Assembly (NCBI GenBank): GCA_964540005.1
Contig: CAZILN010000393.1
Location: forward strand, 1 to 18,679
Direction of reading: 5' to 3'
Source of the DNA: CAZILN01 sp964540005
GTDB taxonomy: Bacteria > Bacteroidota > Bacteroidia > Bacteroidales > SM23-62
DNA: 18,679 nt
Shown: in pieces, positions 1 to 7,535 of the stretch
Numbering within the stretch: the stretch's first letter is position 1
Layout of the letters: the number at the start of each line of letters is the position of its first letter
Notes under the pieces: generated by a model
Told to the model about the DNA's origin: nothing
Database searches by the model: none
Seen by the model: only the letters and a program-made list of their open reading frames with translations
Position numbers and translations under genes: made by a program

Positions 1-211
1 AGTTGGAGCCGTCAAATTCAAGCAATCCGTCATTGTTTCCTATATAGATGAAGCCCTCCCTGTCGACTGCCACGGACCAGTTCTGATTACCTGCATGGTA
101 AATGCTTTTATCATAATGAACAATAAAGGGTTTAATTGAGAAATCGGCCTTAAGCGGCATGGAAAGGCCGGCAACAATCATTAGCAGTATATAAAACTTC
201 CTTAATTCCAT
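1..211 (-). CDS. N-terminus of a two-component-propeller (Reg_prop) sensor/regulator, partial
   Basis: Partial gene running off the left edge; the reverse complement from the ATG at 211 gives 70 complete codons without a stop. The first ~22 residues (MELRKFYILLMIVAGLSMPL, then KA) look like a Sec signal peptide, so the product should be exported or inserted with a periplasmic N-terminus. The segment NQNWSVAVDREGFIYIGNND followed by GLLEFDG is the blade pattern typical of two-component-regulator propeller repeats (a W-x-hydrophobic start, then G-x-hydrophobic-Y-h-G-x-x-x-G-h). In Bacteroidota such N-termini usually lead to a beta-propeller, a Y_Y_Y domain, one membrane helix and either a HisKA kinase or a LuxR/AraC-type output domain; which one cannot be seen here. 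It lies 67 bp downstream of the TPR lipoprotein gene, and the gap contains a perfect 7-bp hairpin. Confidence 0.7.
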   Translation of the reverse strand, partial: MELRKFYILLMIVAGLSMPLKADFSIKPFIVHYDKSIYHAGNQNWSVAVDREGFIYIGNNDGLLEFDGSN

Positions 212-218
212 ATCATTG

Positions 219-238
219 GTAAGCCTAATGCGGCTTAC
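219..238 (-). other. Perfect stem-loop just upstream of the propeller gene start
   Basis: GTAAGCC (219-225) and GGCTTAC (232-238) form a perfect 7-bp stem with a 6-nt loop. Read on the minus strand it ends 7 nt before the ATG of the propeller gene, so it would sit over the ribosome-binding region. No T-run follows on either strand, so it is not a standard intrinsic terminator. A role in translation initiation or mRNA end formation is inference only. Confidence 0.4.
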
Positions 239-278
239 TGAGATACAAGATACAATTTTCTGAAATTACTGTATCATA

Positions 279-1166
279 CTATTTCGACCGGTCGTAGTAA
301 TATTTTGCGGTCTTTTCATCATCCATCCGCGTATAGATGTTACCAAGGAAGGTAGCATACTGCGGATCAGGATTGAGCTTGTAGAGTTTAGTGAAATAAT
401 CAAGGGATGTTTTAAAATCGCTGGTAATGATCTTAAAGGCCTTAAGCAGTTTGTTGTACTGGCTGTTGGTGCGTTTCTTTTCATAAGCTTCCATTTCCTC
501 CTGGTACCGGTTTTCAGCCTTATAGTAGTATTTTTCAGCAAACCACCTGAGAGCTGGTTCATTATTAGCATCCTGTGTGAGGATCAGCTGTGCGAGAGAA
601 TCACTCAGTGCTTCATTTTGCCTGGACTCGTTGATGCTCAGGTATACTTCAAGGATGTTGGTTTTTTCTTTGTAGCTGTCATCCAGGAGTAGCCACAGCT
701 CATCTGCCAATTCGTAATTTTCACTTTCCTCACAGGTCTCGAACAGCCTGGCACGCATGCCGGGGGCATACAATCCTTCGGGGTATTTTTCCAGGTAAGT
801 CTCCAGTGTGGTGATCTCTTTAGAAAGGTTGTCGATATGTAAATACCCCTCGGCTAATCCGACATACATCAACTCGTCATAATATCCTGATTGTTGTGCT
901 TTTTCAAGGTAGGTGAGTGTTTTGTCGTACTGTGGGATCTCCCGGGCCGAAATGCCGGCCATGTAATAGATATACGCATCCGCTGCCTTTCCTCTGCGCT
1001 GGTGATCATTAATGACCTGCTCCATGTTTTCCAGGGAAGCGGTATAATTACCGCTCAGGTATGCTGCTTCACCTTCTTTGATGATCTGCACATATTTGCC
1101 TCCTGAGCATCCTGCTATCAGTAACAATAATAATCCTGAGAGTGTGATAGTAATTCTGGTTTTCAT
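279..1166 (-). CDS. TPR-containing outer-membrane or periplasmic lipoprotein
   Basis: 295 aa. The N-terminus is a lipoprotein signal: K2/R4, a hydrophobic run of leucines, and the lipobox LIAGC with Cys20 as the likely lipidated residue. The rest is helical and repeat-like: segments such as EGEAAYLSGNYTASLENMEQ (~residues 32-51), DAYIYYMAGISAREIPQYDK, and the C-terminal FLGNIYTRMDDEKTAKYYYD match the spacing of tetratricopeptide repeats (A/G at position 8, Y/F at 11, A at 20), mostly degenerate. The middle (~215-240) is charged and probably coiled. TPR lipoproteins of this kind usually act as scaffolds for other envelope proteins; no specific partner can be named. The gene lies 93 bp downstream of ddl with a good -7 promoter box in the gap, so it may be transcribed separately. 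Function unknown. Confidence 0.75.
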   Translation of the reverse strand: MKTRITITLSGLLLLLIAGCSGGKYVQIIKEGEAAYLSGNYTASLENMEQVINDHQRRGKAADAYIYYMAGISAREIPQYDKTLTYLEKAQQSGYYDELMYVGLAEGYLHIDNLSKEITTLETYLEKYPEGLYAPGMRARLFETCEESENYELADELWLLLDDSYKEKTNILEVYLSINESRQNEALSDSLAQLILTQDANNEPALRWFAEKYYYKAENRYQEEMEAYEKKRTNSQYNKLLKAFKIITSDFKTSLDYFTKLYKLNPDPQYATFLGNIYTRMDDEKTAKYYYDRSK

Positions 1167-1239
1167 TATTCTGATAAATATGCATGGTACTCCCTGATCG
1201 GAAGTTTAGTTATGCTGAGCACTTCGGGGTTCAGGAGGG

Positions 1240-1247
1240 CAAAGATA
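1240..1247 (-). promoter_or_regulatory. Bacteroidota-type -7 box upstream of the TPR lipoprotein gene
   Basis: The minus strand reads TATCTTTG, an exact match to the Bacteroidota -7 consensus TAnnTTTG, in the ddl/lipoprotein gap. A -33 TTTG is not obvious; only TTTAA lies near the right distance, inside the end of ddl. Transcription would begin near 1233 and leave a leader of about 65 nt, which contains a weak inverted repeat (CTCCTGA / TCAGGGAG). Prediction from consensus only. Confidence 0.4.
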
Positions 1248-1259
1248 ATACTTAAAAAT

Positions 1260-2240
1260 TCAGGATTTAAATGATTCTTCTATGATCATACCGTAAACCT
1301 CCCTTTCGGTCATGCCGTAGGCCCGGATCTGTATCGGGATAACGCTTGCCCCGGTCATGCCGGGGATGCCGTTAAGTTCCAGGAAATAGAACTCATCACC
1401 CGACCAGATGAAATCTATCCTTACAATTCCCCGGCATTCCAGCAGCTCATATATTTTTGAGCCGAGCTCCTGGCAGCGCAGTGCAGCTTTTTCCGGGATA
1501 GGGGCAGGGGTTACCTCCTCGGCGAATCCCTTGGTGTATTTAGCCTGGTAGTCGAAGAATTCGTTTTTGCTTACTATTTCAGTCACGGGGAAGATCATTT
1601 CCCTGTCAGTCAATTTAAGGAGTCCGCAGGTAAATTCCCTGCCCGCAATGAATTCCTCGACGATCACCTGGGTGTCTTCTTTCCAGGCAGCCTCCAGGGC
1701 TTCAGAAAGCTGGTCCCTGTTTTTTATTTTTGATACTCCAAAGCTGGATCCCCCGCTATTGGGCTTAATGATACAGGGCAGGCCAATGTGGCTGATGATC
1801 TCATCGGGACTGACCGCATTTTTTTGCTTCAACAGGACAGCTTTAGCAGTGGGGATATCAAAATGGCTGAGATAGGATTTGCACTGGTATTTGTTAAAGC
1901 TCAGTGCCAGGGATAATACCCCTGAGCTGCTGTAGGGGATCCCCAGCAGGTCAAAATAGGCCTGCAGGGTTCCGTCCTCTCCCGGGGGGCCATGCATGGC
2001 AAGGAAGGCAAAATCAAAGCACACTTTTCTGTCCGGGTGAGAGAAACTGAAATCATTCCTGTCGATGGGTACCTGCTGATCCTCTCCAAGTGCGACATGC
2101 CAGTTGTCTCTGGTGATATTCACTATATAGGAATTGTAATTTGACTCACTCAGTATCTTTTTAACCTGTTGTGCGCTTTTCAGGGAGATCACAATTTCCG
2201 AGGAATCCCCTCCTGTGACAATGGCAATATTCTTTTTCAT
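1260..2240 (-). CDS. ddl: D-alanine--D-alanine ligase
   Basis: 326 aa, within the usual range for Ddl (300-370). It joins two D-Ala molecules using ATP, supplying the dipeptide that MurF adds to the peptidoglycan stem peptide in the cytoplasm. Visible signatures: the N-terminal glycine-rich start with the conserved Glu (GGDSSEIVISLKSA, Glu15), HGPPGEDG (83-90), the ATP-grasp segments CIIKPNSGGSSFGVSK (156-171) and VIVEEFIAGREFTCG (192-206), and the metal-binding set Asp276 (RIDF), Glu288 and Asn290 in ELNGIPGMT. No truncation or missing catalytic residue was seen. The gene starts with ATG at 2240, 53 bp after rluD, and is probably cotranscribed with it. Neighbours upstream (PASTA protein, RluD) match a gene neighbourhood I recall as common in Bacteroidota. 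Confidence 0.95.
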   Translation of the reverse strand: MKKNIAIVTGGDSSEIVISLKSAQQVKKILSESNYNSYIVNITRDNWHVALGEDQQVPIDRNDFSFSHPDRKVCFDFAFLAMHGPPGEDGTLQAYFDLLGIPYSSSGVLSLALSFNKYQCKSYLSHFDIPTAKAVLLKQKNAVSPDEIISHIGLPCIIKPNSGGSSFGVSKIKNRDQLSEALEAAWKEDTQVIVEEFIAGREFTCGLLKLTDREMIFPVTEIVSKNEFFDYQAKYTKGFAEEVTPAPIPEKAALRCQELGSKIYELLECRGIVRIDFIWSGDEFYFLELNGIPGMTGASVIPIQIRAYGMTEREVYGMIIEESFKS

Positions 2241-2293
2241 CTAAGCAGGAATGTTATTTTACTAACGATGAGTTACTAAGGTAATAATTTTAA

Positions 2294-3322
2294 TCAATCG
2301 GAAGACCTGTTCTCAGTGTAGCGCCTCCATTTCTCAACTACTGAATGCAGGTCATCCGGCAGGGGGGTATCGAAGCTCATCTGTTCTCCCGTACCCGGAT
2401 GTTTGAATTCGAGTGTCCGTGCATGCAGGGCTTGCCTGGGCAGGATATTGAAACAGTTATGTATGTATTGCCGGTACCTGGCAGAGGTGGTACCCCTGAG
2501 TATCTGATCCCCGCCATAATCCGCATCATTAAACAGGGGATGCCTTATGTACTGGAAATGGACCCGGATCTGGTGGGTCCTCCCGGTTTCCAGTCTGCAT
2601 TCCACAAGGCTGACATATCCCAGCTTCTCAATTACCCTGTAATGGGTCCTTGCGTGTTTGCCGGTTGATCCATCGGGGAATACCTGCATTTTTCTGCGGT
2701 CTTTAAGATTCCGGCCGATATGCCCCTCAATAATTCCCTCGGGTGGATCCGGTTCTCCCCAGACAAGGGCTGTATAAACCCTCCTGATGGTACGCTCGTA
2801 GAATTGTTTTGCCAGCCTGCTGAGCGCCAGTTCGGTTTTTGCCACCACCAGCAGCCCGGTGGTATCCTTATCTATCCTGTGAACCAGTCCGGGCCTGATC
2901 TCCCCGGACTGAAACATCGGGATGTCGCGGAAATGGTGCATCAGGGCATTGATCAGGGTGCCTGTGTAATGCCCTATCCCCGGATGTACCACCATCCCGG
3001 CCTGCTTGTTGATGACGATAAGTTCCTGGTCTTCATAAACCACATCCAGGGCTATCTCTTCAGGCAGGATCTCAGTTTCCCGGGGGGGATGGGGCAGAAG
3101 AATACTTATAACATCACCGGGCTTTACCTTATAATTAGGTTTTACAGGGAGTCCGTTCACGGTGATGTTGCCCGCCTGGGCTGCCGCCTGTATGCGGGTA
3201 CGGCTGACTTCATGAAGCCTGTTGACCAGGTATTTATCCATCCGCAGCAGCTCCTGGCCACGGTCAACCTCAAGCCTGAGGTGTTCAAATAATTCTGTCT
3301 GATCACTTACATCTTCATGCAT
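2294..3322 (-). CDS. rluD: RluA/RluD-family ribosomal large-subunit pseudouridine synthase
   Basis: 342 aa. An S4 RNA-binding domain occupies about residues 28-75 (MDKYLVNRLHEVSRTRIQ ... VNG ... V-x-PGD), followed by the RluA-type catalytic domain. The family catalytic motif is present as RPGLVHRIDKDTTGLLVVAK, with Asp151 as the nucleophile that isomerises uridine. Further matches are LIVINKQAGMVVHPG (101-115) and ETGRTHQIRVHF, the usual motif III. The S4 + catalytic layout and length fit RluD (23S rRNA helix 69 uridines) better than RluA or RluB, but substrate choice within the family cannot be proven from sequence. The ATG at 3322 lies 25 bp after the T9SS protein gene, so it is probably in the same transcript. 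Confidence 0.88.
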   Translation of the reverse strand: MHEDVSDQTELFEHLRLEVDRGQELLRMDKYLVNRLHEVSRTRIQAAAQAGNITVNGLPVKPNYKVKPGDVISILLPHPPRETEILPEEIALDVVYEDQELIVINKQAGMVVHPGIGHYTGTLINALMHHFRDIPMFQSGEIRPGLVHRIDKDTTGLLVVAKTELALSRLAKQFYERTIRRVYTALVWGEPDPPEGIIEGHIGRNLKDRRKMQVFPDGSTGKHARTHYRVIEKLGYVSLVECRLETGRTHQIRVHFQYIRHPLFNDADYGGDQILRGTTSARYRQYIHNCFNILPRQALHARTLEFKHPGTGEQMSFDTPLPDDLHSVVEKWRRYTENRSSD

Positions 3323-3347
3323 AGGGGGCCCGGCAGTGTTGGTTATT

Positions 3348-5225
3348 TTATTTTTGTATCAGGAATTTCCTGCTCAGTTGCTGCCCGCTCCTGTTCCTGA
3401 GGCTGAGCAGGTAAATACCGGCAGGAAGACTGCTGAGGTCTATTCCGTTTTCGAAACGACTGGTTTCTCTCACCAGCATTCCCTGCATATTGTATATTCG
3501 GGCAGTAAACCCCTTGTCTGCCAGCTCAGCCGATGGTTCTATCCTGATATGATCGTATGCAGGATTGGGATAAAGGTTCAGCTGACCGGGGGTGATGGAT
3601 GGACTTGCGGCAGGATAAACGATCTCCTTTCCAAGAAGCGGCCTGATCATCAGGGAACCATGAAAGGAACTCCTGGTCCATTCCTGTCCCAGGTTATAAT
3701 AAATCTTATCCTGGTTATCTATGTTCCTGTCGAAGCCCAGGTTCAGCATATCTTCAGTAGTCTTGATCCACCCGACATAAAAAATATCCTCTATTGCCAG
3801 TACTGAATCAAACTCATAGATCTTGTAATCGTTAAGCTCATTACCAAACATTGGTTTGGCACCCAGCTGGCTGTAGCGCAGGTTTCCCGGAAGATTGGTC
3901 ACGGGGTTATGCCCCCAGATCCCCAGTATTAAGTAATCGCTGCCCACATCGTTCAGTATCCTGTTAAAGTACATTTGTACACCCCTGAGGGAATCTTTCT
4001 CAAAACTCTTGAAGCGGTATGCTACCCGTGCATTGATGGTCCCCTCACCACTGAGCCCGTAACCCAGTTCGGCAGATCCGTCGTCATAGGCATAATAGTT
4101 ATAGAATTCCTGGTAGCGGTGTATCGTATCGTTCCATTTATAATCGAGCTCGTCGGTGACCAGGTAAGACCTCATCTCAAAAAGTACGGAATCAGCTTCA
4201 TAAAAAATGAAGGGAAAGCTGTAACTGAAAATACAGGTGTCTTTTGCACCTGCCTGGATGTTCACGGCACCCTCGCTGAATTTTTCCTTTTTATATTCGG
4301 TCAGGTCCGTTATCTCCAGCATGCGTGTAACATTCCTGGCAGTGGTATCATTATTCCGGTATATAATGGGTAGCCGTGACTGGATATGGGTAGTGAAGGC
4401 CCGCTTGAAATGCCTCCAGGGTATAGCTTCATACTCTGTTATCAGGGATCCCAGAGAGGATAGCATGGCAACGTCATTTACTGCGGTAATATTGTTGCGC
4501 CTGGCAGTATCCAGGTATATGTAATCTATGTTCCAGTGGTCAACGTTTACGTTTTTTGAAGGGTAACTCTGGCTCTTTGGAAGACTGGCAAGGTTTTTAA
4601 TGCGGAAACGGAATCCTTTTTTAAGGAATCTCTCATCCCTTACCGGGATAAAGACCTGCCTGAAATCTTCTGACTGTCTTCCTGTATCTGACCATACGGT
4701 GATCCACTGCTCCTGTTCAATATCAAAAAAATCAACCATCAGGGAATCCCCCCTCTCCGGTGCATCGCCCAGTCCCTGCGGCTGGTAGAAAAAGCTCAGG
4801 TAAACATCATTTCTCCCCGGGTAATTGAGGTTTATGGATTTTGATGTAAGGAAATCAGAAGGGAAGGGATCCTTGCTGTCACCGTTCAGGCTGCCATCCG
4901 AATAGATAGCATCGAGCGTTGCAACACCTACAGTAACCGGGTCTTCAGCATAGCTGTTGTTAATATAGACATATTGATCGGTCCAGATATTCTGATCAGG
5001 AATAAAACCCTTCCTGGAAAAATCATCGAAAAAAGGCAGCTCAAGAGTATCGACATTACCTACTTTCAGCCGGCCGTGATCAGAGCTTGGTTGCCCGGCT
5101 CCCCCGTGCAGACCGGTCCCACTATGCAATCCGGACAGAGGAATAAGAACTTCCTGACCGGATAGAACCGGAACGGGCAGGAATAACACTATGCTCAGAA
5201 GGGATATTTTACTGAGGTACATCAT
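3348..5225 (-). CDS. Secreted surface protein with C-terminal T9SS type A sorting domain
   Basis: About 625 aa from the first of two adjacent ATGs at 5225/5222. An upstream ATG at 5276 is open but would add 17 residues before the signal peptide and overlap the PASTA gene by 68 bp, so the shorter start is preferred. Residues 1-24 (MMYLSKISLLSIVLFLPVP...LSG) are a Sec signal peptide. The C-terminal ~75 residues form a T9SS type A sorting domain: LNLYPNPAYDHIRIE, then ARIYNMQGMLVRET, LPAGIYLLSL and the basic end SRKFLIQK. The N-terminal part has a LPFFDDFSRKG-type segment and beta-rich stretches (FLTSKSINLNYPGRNDVYLS, LSFFYQPQG) that resemble MAM/jelly-roll modules of Bacteroidota surface proteins. 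No catalytic motif was recognised. The product should cross the outer membrane through the Por machinery and be anchored to the surface or released. The start overlaps the PASTA gene end by 17 bp, suggesting coupled translation. Confidence 0.8.
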   Translation of the reverse strand: MMYLSKISLLSIVLFLPVPVLSGQEVLIPLSGLHSGTGLHGGAGQPSSDHGRLKVGNVDTLELPFFDDFSRKGFIPDQNIWTDQYVYINNSYAEDPVTVGVATLDAIYSDGSLNGDSKDPFPSDFLTSKSINLNYPGRNDVYLSFFYQPQGLGDAPERGDSLMVDFFDIEQEQWITVWSDTGRQSEDFRQVFIPVRDERFLKKGFRFRIKNLASLPKSQSYPSKNVNVDHWNIDYIYLDTARRNNITAVNDVAMLSSLGSLITEYEAIPWRHFKRAFTTHIQSRLPIIYRNNDTTARNVTRMLEITDLTEYKKEKFSEGAVNIQAGAKDTCIFSYSFPFIFYEADSVLFEMRSYLVTDELDYKWNDTIHRYQEFYNYYAYDDGSAELGYGLSGEGTINARVAYRFKSFEKDSLRGVQMYFNRILNDVGSDYLILGIWGHNPVTNLPGNLRYSQLGAKPMFGNELNDYKIYEFDSVLAIEDIFYVGWIKTTEDMLNLGFDRNIDNQDKIYYNLGQEWTRSSFHGSLMIRPLLGKEIVYPAASPSITPGQLNLYPNPAYDHIRIEPSAELADKGFTARIYNMQGMLVRETSRFENGIDLSSLPAGIYLLSLRNRSGQQLSRKFLIQK

Positions 5226-6063
5226 TCTCGTCAGGTATTCCAGGGTCACCGGGTAGTTCATACGATGTAGTATCACTGAGTCCTAATTTCACTGAATCAA
5301 CCGTCAGCCAGATATCAACAGATGCTCCCAGGTTTATAAGCTGGGTCTCCTTATATACAGGCTTCTGTTTCCATATCCTGGCGGTGACAGAATCTTCTTT
5401 GTTAAAGATTGATCCATCGTAAATGACCGCTCCCAGGTTAAGGAACCTTGAAGTAATGAGATTTTTCGCTTCTTCAAGCAGCAATCCCATCAGTTCCGGT
5501 CCCACTGTCTTATCATTACTCAGGCCCCTTCCGAGGATCAGGTCAACCCTGGATCCTTTAATAATGGAATCTCCCTCCTCAATAACGTTGCCGTTTATTT
5601 TTTGTTGTAATACATTGTTTATCGCAATATCGGGGACGTAGGTCAGCCTGCCAACCTCCAGTCCGGCATTCTCGATCATAGCCGTAGCCTGACGCAGTGA
5701 AACACCCATGATGAAGGGCATACGCACCATTTCCGGATTAAATGCATTGATGGTTATGAAAATTGTCCGGTTTTTTTTCACTTTGAACTCGGGTGGTGGA
5801 TTTTGTTCGACCACGCATCCCCTTGTTACCTCTGTGTTGTAGACCGAATCAACTACCTGGTAAAGTAGTTTTTTCTCAAGGATGATGCTGTCTGTTTCCG
5901 CGAGTGTCATACCGGTGAGATCCGGCACAGCCAGTGATCGGCCATGCCTGGTATAAATCTTCAGCCACAGAAATATGAAAGTGATAACCACCAGGGTGAT
6001 CACAATGGCAATAAAAAGGTTTTTCCAAAACTGACGGCTTATGAGAAATTTTAGAAGTTCCAT
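5209..6063 (-). CDS. Membrane-anchored protein with three PASTA domains
   Basis: 284 aa from the ATG at 6063, 7 bp past the stop of the upstream oxidoreductase gene. An alternative ATG at 6096 would overlap that gene and put non-typical residues before the signal anchor. Layout: short cytoplasmic N-terminus (MELLKFLISRQFWKN), one membrane helix (~16-35), then three PASTA modules at about 43-107 (VPDLTGMTLAETDSII ... VVEQNPPPE), 111-179 (MPFIMGVSLRQATAMIENAG ... VDLILGRG) and 183-256. The last module is divergent. There is no kinase domain, unlike PknB/StkP of Gram-positives. PASTA modules bind peptidoglycan stem peptides or pack against penicillin-binding proteins, so a periplasmic role in cell-wall synthesis or sensing is likely. 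Being in one operon with ddl supports this. The precise partner is unknown. Confidence 0.85.
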   Translation of the reverse strand: MELLKFLISRQFWKNLFIAIVITLVVITFIFLWLKIYTRHGRSLAVPDLTGMTLAETDSIILEKKLLYQVVDSVYNTEVTRGCVVEQNPPPEFKVKKNRTIFITINAFNPEMVRMPFIMGVSLRQATAMIENAGLEVGRLTYVPDIAINNVLQQKINGNVIEEGDSIIKGSRVDLILGRGLSNDKTVGPELMGLLLEEAKNLITSRFLNLGAVIYDGSIFNKEDSVTARIWKQKPVYKETQLINLGASVDIWLTVDSVKLGLSDTTSYELPGDPGIPDENDVPQ

Positions 6064-6070
6064 ATATATT

Positions 6071-7504
6071 TTAAATATCAACCAGTCCGGTTTCATTGAT
6101 CACCGAGGATTCCTGGTAGGTATCATAATCGGTGTTTATCTGCCACAGATCATGATCTTTGTTTTCAAGAATGTTTTCTGCTGCCAGAATTCCCATGACA
6201 ATGCTGTGATCCTGGTTATTGTATTTGTAAGCTCCATAACGTCCTATGACGTGCAGGTTTTTTATGCCGTCGAGGTATTCCTGGACGGGCTCAATGACAG
6301 ATTTGTAATTTTTGAAGTAAACCGGGTAACACCTGGGGATCTTAATAACATGACCCTCAGAGATAGTTGCGTCGGCTGTTAATCCGGTTGCCCTGGCTTC
6401 TTTTTTTGCCAGTTCAATGAAATACTCATCATCCTTTGTCCAGATTGGGTCCTCGAAATAGCACCAGTATTCCAGGCAGAGGATGCTTTCTTTCTGATTA
6501 GCATACAATTCCGGGATCCAGTTCCTGAAATTGGTCATTCTCCCCATTTGCAGATCTGCGCTGTGGATGTACAGCCACTGGTCAGGGAAAAGCTGAGAGT
6601 CTTCTACCTTAAGGTAAACAAGTATGGTATTTCTGAACCTGAGACTGTCTGCCAGTTCTTTAATGGATCCGGGTACCCCCGGAAGGCGGGTAACCAGGAG
6701 GGAGATGGGCATGGTGGATACGATTTTGTCATATTCCCTGTTCTCACCGGATTCCAGGACAATGGATGCCGCTGTATCATCTCTGGTCAGTACTTTTTCT
6801 ACTGTGGTGGTGAAATGCATATGCCCCCCGTTTTTGATGACAGCATCAGCCATTTTCCTGTAGATCGATCCCGAGCCTGTAACAGGATAGGCAAACTGGT
6901 CGACCAGGGTTTTATGCATGTTTTTCCTTTTTTTCAGCAGGGCATTCTTTACAGCTTCGTATAATGAGAGGCGTTTGATACGCTGTGCTGCAAAATCGGA
7001 ATCCAGCTCAGTACATTTGATTCCCCATAATTTTTCACTATACGTTTTAAAAAAGATCTGGTACAATCGTTTACCGAACCTCCTGCTAACCCAGGATTCA
7101 AAGGTCCCGGTATCACGGGCAGGAAAGATCTTCTGTTTGAAATAACTGAGCATGCAGCGGGCAGCCTCAAAGATTCCAAGGTTCCTGAGTGCATTCCCTG
7201 CTTTCAGGGGATAGTCAAAGAAACTGCCTTTGTAGTAGATACGGGTTTGCCGGTTCACCATCCTGTAATCCTGTCCGGCTACCTCAAGCCACAGTTCATT
7301 CACACGCCTGTCATGGCTGAAGAATCTGTGAGGCCCCATATCAACGGTCTGGTTCCAGAGTGTCAATGACTTTGCCAGTCCCCCGGCATCACTGCTGATC
7401 TCATACACATCCAGGTGAGTAATCCTACCCGAAGGGATTTCCTTGGATATCTGGTAAGCTGCGGTAATTCCCGCTGGTCCGGCTCCGATGACTGCGACTC
7501 TCAT
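6071..7504 (-). CDS. FAD-dependent oxidoreductase, UDP-galactopyranose mutase/amine oxidase-like
   Basis: 477 aa. The N-terminus is a Rossmann FAD-binding fold: VAVIGAGPAGITAAYQIS with GAGPAG at 7-12, followed by an acidic residue at the end of beta-2 (DVYEI) and the GG motif (SDAGGLAKS). DMGPHRFFS and the segment FKTYSEKLWGIKCTELDSDF with FAAQRIKRLSL match the flavoprotein branch that includes UDP-galactopyranose mutases and protoporphyrinogen-oxidase-like enzymes. The C-terminal HVIGRYGAYKYNNQDHSI is the second FAD-contacting region. It is longer than classical Glf (~370-390 aa), so it is probably a related sugar-nucleotide or lipid-linked-sugar flavoenzyme rather than Glf itself. It is 31 bp downstream of the membrane glycosyltransferase gene, which suggests a shared surface glycan pathway. 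The exact substrate is not inferable. Confidence 0.75.
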   Translation of the reverse strand: MRVAVIGAGPAGITAAYQISKEIPSGRITHLDVYEISSDAGGLAKSLTLWNQTVDMGPHRFFSHDRRVNELWLEVAGQDYRMVNRQTRIYYKGSFFDYPLKAGNALRNLGIFEAARCMLSYFKQKIFPARDTGTFESWVSRRFGKRLYQIFFKTYSEKLWGIKCTELDSDFAAQRIKRLSLYEAVKNALLKKRKNMHKTLVDQFAYPVTGSGSIYRKMADAVIKNGGHMHFTTTVEKVLTRDDTAASIVLESGENREYDKIVSTMPISLLVTRLPGVPGSIKELADSLRFRNTILVYLKVEDSQLFPDQWLYIHSADLQMGRMTNFRNWIPELYANQKESILCLEYWCYFEDPIWTKDDEYFIELAKKEARATGLTADATISEGHVIKIPRCYPVYFKNYKSVIEPVQEYLDGIKNLHVIGRYGAYKYNNQDHSIVMGILAAENILENKDHDLWQINTDYDTYQESSVINETGLVDI

Positions 7505-7535
7505 TGTAATTTCAGAAAGGACAAATTTAAACTTT

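Noticed and set aside
2345..3292. Two plus-strand frames of 107 and 190 aa opposite rluD
   Set aside because: They are antisense to a well-supported gene with clear RluD motifs, so they are frame shadows.
5226..5276. Earlier start for the T9SS protein at 5276
   Set aside because: It would place 17 polar residues before the signal peptide and lengthen the overlap with the PASTA gene.
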